Shown here one piece after another: positions 59,642 through 64,000 of a DNA stretch of 64,000 nt (its first letter is position 1; every line of letters starts with the position of its first letter). Under the pieces are notes generated by a model. It was not told the DNA's origin, did no database searches, and worked only from the letters and a program-made list of their open reading frames with translations. Made by a program: the position numbers and the translations under genes. The DNA is from Streptomyces hundungensis (GTDB taxonomy: Bacteria > Actinomycetota > Actinomycetes > Streptomycetales > Streptomycetaceae): contig NZ_CP032698.1 in the NCBI RefSeq assembly GCF_003627815.1, forward strand, positions 2,976,001 through 3,040,000. The letters run 5' to 3'.

Positions 59642-61822
59642 TCAGGAACCTTCTTCATCGGCTCCCTCCGGCTCCTCACCTGCGCAGATGGCCAACACAT
59701 CGGTGCCGAACCGGTCCAGCTTGCGGGCGCCGACGCCGGAGATCACGGCGAGCTCCGGACCGCTGGCCGGCACGGCCTCCGCGATCGCCATCAGCGTCTT
59801 GTCCGTGAAGACGACGTACGGGGGCATGCCCAGCTCCCGCGCCTGGTGGGCGCGCCAGTCCCGGAGCCGCTCGTACAGCGCCTCGTCCATGTCGGACGGG
59901 CAGTCCTCGCAGCGCATCAGCTTCATCTCGCCGGCCTCGGTGAGCGTCGCACCGCACACCCGGCACAGCACCGGGCCCCGGCGGGTGCGCTTGCGGGGAG
60001 CGGGGCCGCGCTCCACGCCGCCCGCCCCGCCCGCCGCCGCGCGGGCGCGGGAGCCGGAGCCCGGGCGCAGGCCGTCCAGGAAGTGGCTGGGGCGACGGCT
60101 GGGGCGGCCGCCGGGAGAGCGCGAGAGCGACCACGAGAGCCCGAGGTGGGCCCGGGCCCGGGTGACGCCGACGTACAGGAGCCGCCGCTCCTCCTCGATC
60201 TGCTCGTCCGTCTTGGCGTAGGTGATCGGCAACATGCCCTCGGTGAGGCCCACCAGGAACACGGCGTCCCACTCCAGGCCCTTGGCCGCGTGCAGCGAGG
60301 CGAGGGTGACGCCCTGCACGGTCGGCGCGTGCTGGACCTCCTGCCGGGCGCGCAACTCGGCGACCAGGTCGGAGAGCGTCGCGTCGGGCCTGGCCTTCAC
60401 ATAGTCCTCGGCGAGGCGGACGAACGCGGCCAGTGACTCCCACTTGTCGCGCACCGCGCCGGAGCCCTTGGGGGGCACGGCCGTCCAGCCCTTGGTGCCG
60501 AGCACGGCCCGCACCTGTGTCGGCACGTCCACCGCCTCGTCGAGCAGTGCGTCGTTGCGGCCGGCCACGGAAGCGCCGGCGAGCGCGGTCATCGCCTCGC
60601 GGACCTCGGGGCGCTCGAAGAAGCGCTCGGCGCCGCGCAGCTGGTAGGGCACGTCCAGATCGGCGAGGGCCTGTTCGTAGATCTCGGACTGGGCGTTGAT
60701 CCGGTACAGCACGGCGATCTCGCCGGCCGGGACCCCGGAGCGGATGAGGTCGCGGATGCGCCGCGCGACTCCCTCGGCCTCGGCGGGCTCGTCGGCGTAC
60801 TCCGTATAGAGGGGCTCGGGGCCCGCCGGGCGCTGGGAGACCAGCTCCAGACGGTGCTCGGCGGCGCGGCCCTTGGCCTGGCTGAGCAGTCCGTTGGCGA
60901 GGTGCACGACCTGGGGGGTGGAGCGGTAGTCGCGGACCAGCTTGACCACGGTCGCGTTGGCGTGACGGGTGCGGAAGTCGAGCAGGTAGTCGGGGGTGGC
61001 GCCGGTGAAGGAGTAGATGGTCTGGCTGGCGTCGCCCACCACGCACAGGGTGTCGCGGCCGCCGAGCCACAGGTCGAGCAGCCGCTGTTGGAGGGGGCTG
61101 ACGTCCTGGTACTCGTCCACCACGAAGTGCTGGTACTGGCTGCGGACCTTCTGCGCGAGGTCGTCCCGGTACTGGAGGATGCCGACCATGAGCAGCAGCA
61201 CGTCCTCGAAGTCGATCACCACCCGGTCCTGCTTGAGCTGCTCGTACGTCCGGTAGATCTGGGCGATCTCGGCGGGGCCGCGGGGCGGTTCGCGGTGGGA
61301 CTTGGCGACGACGCCCGGGTAGTCGTCGGGGACGGTCTGGGTGACCTTGGCCCACTCGATCTCGCCGGTCACGTCCCGCAGCTCGTTGCGGTCCAGGCGC
61401 AGTCCGCTGCGGGCGGCCGCCTCGGCGACGAGCTGGACCTTGCGCTCGACGAGCCGGGGCGGCTGGCCGCCGACCGCAGCCGGCCAGAAGAACTGGAGCT
61501 GGCGCAGCGCCGCCGAGTGGAAGGTGCGCGCCTGGACGCCGCCGACGCCCAGGTCACGCAAGCGTCCGCGCATCTCGGCGGCCGCCCGGTTGGTGAACGT
61601 GAGGGCCAGCACGCCGGCCGGCGGGAAGATGCCCGAACGCACCCCGTACGCGATCCGGTGGGTGATCGCGCGGGTCTTGCCCGTGCCGGCGCCCGCCAGC
61701 ACGCACACCGGGCCCCGCATCGCCGTCGCGACCTCGCGCTGCTCGGGGTCGAGCCCGTCGAGCACCGCGTCGGCCGTGTCGGGGACCGGTGGGAAGAGAG
61801 TGGAGTGCGTTGCTGATGTCAC
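59642..61822 (-). CDS. uvrD2: UvrD-family helicase UvrD2
   Basis: A 726-residue superfamily 1A ATP-dependent helicase. Motif I is GAGTGKTRAITHRIA, motif II VVDEYQDVS, motif III GDASQTIYSF; motif IV-VI segments run to GVTRARAHLGLSWS. A four-Cys zinc finger (CRVCG...CEDC, about 600-630) and a C-terminal HRDC domain (about 650-715) are the layout of actinobacterial UvrD2. The GTG at 61822 is chosen; upstream the frame runs into repeats. It diverges from mycoredoxin. Confidence 0.88.
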   Translation of the reverse strand: MTSATHSTLFPPVPDTADAVLDGLDPEQREVATAMRGPVCVLAGAGTGKTRAITHRIAYGVRSGIFPPAGVLALTFTNRAAAEMRGRLRDLGVGGVQARTFHSAALRQLQFFWPAAVGGQPPRLVERKVQLVAEAAARSGLRLDRNELRDVTGEIEWAKVTQTVPDDYPGVVAKSHREPPRGPAEIAQIYRTYEQLKQDRVVIDFEDVLLLMVGILQYRDDLAQKVRSQYQHFVVDEYQDVSPLQQRLLDLWLGGRDTLCVVGDASQTIYSFTGATPDYLLDFRTRHANATVVKLVRDYRSTPQVVHLANGLLSQAKGRAAEHRLELVSQRPAGPEPLYTEYADEPAEAEGVARRIRDLIRSGVPAGEIAVLYRINAQSEIYEQALADLDVPYQLRGAERFFERPEVREAMTALAGASVAGRNDALLDEAVDVPTQVRAVLGTKGWTAVPPKGSGAVRDKWESLAAFVRLAEDYVKARPDATLSDLVAELRARQEVQHAPTVQGVTLASLHAAKGLEWDAVFLVGLTEGMLPITYAKTDEQIEEERRLLYVGVTRARAHLGLSWSLSRSPGGRPSRRPSHFLDGLRPGSGSRARAAAGGAGGVERGPAPRKRTRRGPVLCRVCGATLTEAGEMKLMRCEDCPSDMDEALYERLRDWRAHQARELGMPPYVVFTDKTLMAIAEAVPASGPELAVISGVGARKLDRFGTDVLAICAGEEPEGADEEGS

Positions 61823-61930
61823 CCCGCCATGCTGCCAGGTCGCCCGGGGCGGCCGCGCCGCGTTGTCCACAGGCGACGGCCGCGGTCGTACTAATACGGC
61901 CGTCGCGCCCGCCGTCCCCCGGTCCCGCGG

Positions 61931-61980
61931 GCCGCACCCGGCCGCACCCGTCCGCACCCGTCCGCACCCGTCCGCACCCG
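61931..61980. repeat. Five-copy 10-bp tandem repeat
   Basis: (G/T)CCGCACCCG repeats five times at exact 10-base spacing in the uvrD2-mycoredoxin intergenic region, 28 bases upstream of the sigma-R promoter. Confidence 0.9.
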
Positions 61981-62008
61981 CCGATTTGGTCACATGCGCC
62001 GCCCGTGC

Positions 62009-62035
62009 GGGAATGGCGCTCGCCCCCCGTACGTT
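62009..62035 (+). promoter_or_regulatory. Sigma-R promoter of mycoredoxin
   Basis: GGGAAT (62009-62014), an 18-base spacer and GTT (62033-62035) match the sigR promoter exactly, about 80 bases before the mycoredoxin start. Confidence 0.85.
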
Positions 62036-62114
62036 CCACTGCCTGCGGAACCGCATTCGGCGGGGCGCGCACGCCAGTGAAGCGATACGAGCGATACAGA
62101 GGAGCGCGAGACAC

Positions 62115-62357
62115 ATGCCGGGCACTGTGACGATGTACAGCACCACCTGGTGCGGCTACTGCCAGCGGCTGAAGAAGCAGATGGACCGCGAGGGCATCGC
62201 GTACACCGAGGTCAACATCGAGCACGACCCGGCGTCCGCGGCGTTCGTGGAGAAGGCCAACGGCGGCAACCAGACGGTGCCCACGGTGCTCTTCGACGAC
62301 GGCTCCACGCTCACCAACCCGTCGCTCGCGCAGGTCAAGCAGAAGATCGGCGTCTGA
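62115..62357 (+). CDS. mrx: Mycoredoxin (glutaredoxin-like)
   Basis: An 80-residue thioredoxin-fold protein that reduces mycothiol mixed disulfides. The redox motif is WCGYC (Cys13, Cys16), the cis-Pro is in TVPTVLF (about 53-60) and the helix end LAQVKQKIGV closes it. AGGAGCG lies about ten bases before the ATG; the large upstream open frame is a shadow. A sigma-R promoter places it in the thiol-stress regulon. Confidence 0.9.
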   Translation: MPGTVTMYSTTWCGYCQRLKKQMDREGIAYTEVNIEHDPASAAFVEKANGGNQTVPTVLFDDGSTLTNPSLAQVKQKIGV

Positions 62358-62371
62358 GACCGGACCACGAA

Positions 62372-62405
62372 CAGGGCCCCCGTCCACGGTCGGACGGGGG
62401 CCCTG
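62372..62405. terminator. Convergent terminator, mycoredoxin and nudC
   Basis: Fourteen-base perfect arms (62372-62385, 62392-62405) with a six-base loop between convergent genes. Confidence 0.85.
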
Positions 62406-62449
62406 CTCATGCCCGGCCGAGGCCGGAAGCCCTACGCGGAGCCCGGCCC

Positions 62450-63430
62450 TCAGTGGCTGGGCTTCGGCAGGGGCTTGCCGTACCAGAGCTCGATGAGGCG
62501 GGCCGCGATCGAGATGCCGTACGGGGGCAGGACCTCGCCGGACTCGAAGGCGGCGGCCAGGTCCTCGCGGGAGAACCAGCGGGCCTCGTGGATCTCCTCG
62601 CCGTCCACGTTGATCTCGGACGAGATGGCCTTCGCCATGAAGCCGAGCATCAGGCTGGACGGGAAGGGCCAGGGCTGGCTCGCGACGTACTCGACCGGGC
62701 CGACCGTCACACCGGCCTCCTCGAAGACCTCGCGGCGTACCGACTGCTCGATGGACTCGCCGGGCTCCACGAACCCCGCCAGGGTGGAGAAGCGGCCCTC
62801 GGGCCAGTGCACCTGGCGGCCGAGCAGGGCCCGGTCGTGCTCGTCGGTGACCAGCATGATCACGGCGGGGTCGGTGCGCGGGTAGTGCTCGGCGCCGCAG
62901 GCCGGGCAGCGGCGGATGTGACCGGCCGCGGCGATCACGGTGCGTTCGCCGCAGCGGGAGCAGAAGCGGTGCAGGCGCTGCCAGTTCTCCAGGGCGACGG
63001 CATGCGTCACCAGGCTCGCCTCGCGGGGTGACAGGAGCAGCCCGGCCTCGCGCAGCCCGGCGGGGCGCGCCGACTGGTCCATGCGGCCGGGCAGCGCGTC
63101 CTTCTGGAGGGCGAAGTAGCTGACGCCGTCCTCGTCGGTGCCCAGGAAGTAGCGGTGGGTCTCGGTGACCGGGGCTTCGAACGCCGGGGTCATGACGAGT
63201 TCGGTGCGCGCCTCCTCGCCGTCCGTGCCGTCGGTGGGCTCGTCGATGAGGACCTGGCCGCCGGAGACCACGAAGACCCGGGTCGTCGGGTGGCTCCAGG
63301 CGGCGGCCAGCCAGGCCTCGTCCAGGCGGTGGTGGGCCGCCCGGTCGATGCCGCTGGGCTCGGTCAGGCCGATGGGCGACGTGAGGCCGATCGGTCGGTC
63401 CGTGAACGGTTCACTGCTGGTGGTGCTCAC
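62450..63430 (-). CDS. nudC: NAD(H) pyrophosphatase / RNA decapping hydrolase NudC
   Basis: A 326-residue Nudix enzyme that cleaves NADH and removes NAD caps from RNA. The zinc ribbon CSRCG...CPACG (about 160-180), the complete Nudix box (GFVEPGESIEQSVRREVFEEAG, about 222-243, cited by its ends) and the NADH signature SQPWPFPSSLM are present. The GTG at 63430 is taken; a TTG at 63442 overlaps the ribosome-binding sequence. Confidence 0.9.
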   Translation of the reverse strand: MSTTSSEPFTDRPIGLTSPIGLTEPSGIDRAAHHRLDEAWLAAAWSHPTTRVFVVSGGQVLIDEPTDGTDGEEARTELVMTPAFEAPVTETHRYFLGTDEDGVSYFALQKDALPGRMDQSARPAGLREAGLLLSPREASLVTHAVALENWQRLHRFCSRCGERTVIAAAGHIRRCPACGAEHYPRTDPAVIMLVTDEHDRALLGRQVHWPEGRFSTLAGFVEPGESIEQSVRREVFEEAGVTVGPVEYVASQPWPFPSSLMLGFMAKAISSEINVDGEEIHEARWFSREDLAAAFESGEVLPPYGISIAARLIELWYGKPLPKPSH

Positions 63431-63502
63431 AGGTGCTTCCAACTCCCCCGGGTGGATGGTGTGTTCGGCGTTTTCCGTCGACCGGCGGCTCGGGCCGGCG
63501 GC

Positions 63503-64000
63503 TCAGACTGCGGTGGCGGCGAGGTCGCTCCACAGGAGGGCCGCGGTCTCGACGCCCTTGAACAGGAGGTCGAGCTCGACCTTCTCGTTGGGCGCGTGCC
63601 AGCCGTCGGAGGGCACCGAGATCCCCAGGAAGAGGACGGGTGCGGCCAGCACGTCCTGGAGGTCCGCCGCGGGGCCCGAGCCGCCCTCGCGGGTGAAGCG
63701 GACCTTGGTGCCGAAGGCCTGGCTCATGGCCCGCACGACGGACTGGAGGGCGGGGTGGCCGAGCGGGGTGAGACACGGCCTGGTGGCCGCGCTCCAGGTG
63801 ATCTCGTGCCGGATCCCGGCCGGGAGCTGCTCCCCGACCCAGTCGGTGACGCGCTTCTCGATGTGCTGGGGGTCCTGGCCCGCCACCAGGCGGAAGGACA
63901 GCTTCACCATCGCCGACGCGGGGATGATCGTCTTGCCGCCGGGGCCCTGGTAGCCGCCGCCGATGCCGTTGACCTCGGCGGTCGGGCGGGCCCAGATCCG
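63503..64000 (-). CDS. M20-family metallopeptidase, 3' part
   Basis: The last 165 or so residues of an M20 (dipeptidase/ArgE/CPG2-like) peptidase; the start lies beyond the right edge. NGIGGGYQGPGGKTIIPASAMVKLSFRLV is the dimerisation-domain strand region, and FTREGGSGPAADLQ and the final PNEKVELDLLFKGVETAA with its metal-binding region (GWHAPNE) are typical. Substrate unknown. Confidence 0.85.
   Translation of the reverse strand, partial: RIWARPTAEVNGIGGGYQGPGGKTIIPASAMVKLSFRLVAGQDPQHIEKRVTDWVGEQLPAGIRHEITWSAATRPCLTPLGHPALQSVVRAMSQAFGTKVRFTREGGSGPAADLQDVLAAPVLFLGISVPSDGWHAPNEKVELDLLFKGVETAALLWSDLAATAV

Noticed and set aside
61341..62114. Open frame extending mycoredoxin upstream, opposite uvrD2
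   Set aside because: It covers the sigma-R promoter and the antisense of uvrD2; the 80-residue form is the family size.

Overview
The base composition (very GC-rich, third positions almost all G or C), frequent GTG starts, short stop/start overlaps and the gene set point to a chromosomal segment from a Streptomyces. The gene order dasB-dasA / dasR ... nrdA-nrdB ... rsrA-sigR ... aroA-rsgA ... hisN ... catA/catR ... wblC ... uvrD2/mycoredoxin is, from memory of the S. coelicolor chromosome, a core region seen here in one orientation. No phage, transposase, integrase or CRISPR array was seen.

Layout. (1) 1-3700: the chitobiose/N-acetylglucosamine uptake genes dasA-dasB face away from dasR, with three DasR operator (dre) sequences between them. 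(2) 3900-16350: an accessory-looking block of about ten same-strand, mostly overlapping genes (two family-2 glycosyltransferases, a UbiA-type polyprenyl-phosphate phosphoribosyltransferase-like enzyme, a flippase-like membrane protein, a class III aminotransferase, an epimerase-like SDR, two membrane-anchored EEP phosphatases, an aldo/keto reductase and an MMPL transporter). It looks like an uncharacterised pathway for a lipid-linked, amino-modified sugar that is moved across the membrane. (3) 16380-19390: a TrmB/LuxR-type regulator with a dre-like site ahead of it, then a DUF3311 plus sodium:solute symporter pair. (4) 19450-23910: a Uma2-type nuclease-like gene, then the class Ia ribonucleotide reductase genes nrdAB behind paired NrdR-like boxes and a cobalamin riboswitch. 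(5) 23920-31590: def, a TPR protein, two tandem HD/HD-GYP membrane proteins, the thiol-stress pair sigR-rsrA with its self-recognised promoter, a hydrolase and a SRAP protein.

(6) 31630-39690: M50-like peptidase, aroA, rsgA, a Gdx/SugE-type exporter, a TetR regulator, hisN with a tandem repeat running over its stop codon, a CBS-pair protein, and the peroxide pair catA/catR. (7) 39700-42200: two identical initiator tRNA-Met genes bracketing a long Sel1/TPR protein. (8) 42280-51210: UPF0182 membrane protein, PPA1309 protein, a PDZ/Lon-like secreted protease, a 56-residue membrane protein, moaE, an SDR, a zincin-like protease and a Nudix hydrolase. (9) 51300-57910: a three-gene AIM24/TerD set, a YgjP-type metallopeptidase, an E1/ThiF-like protein containing the only TTA codon noticed, and an ABC1/UbiB-type kinase. 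(10) 57950-64000: a zinc-ribbon protein, a small basic protein, wblC with a long leader containing a 117-codon ORF and an attenuator-like hairpin, uvrD2, mycoredoxin under a sigma-R promoter, nudC, and the start-truncated part of an M20 peptidase.

How parts connect: sigma-R, RsrA and mycoredoxin form a thiol-oxidation response (both sigma-R promoters match the same GGGAAT-18-GTT pattern); CatR and CatA form the peroxide response; DasR may link amino-sugar sensing to the accessory block through the fourth dre. Function statements rest on motifs and family knowledge; nothing was searched or computed externally.
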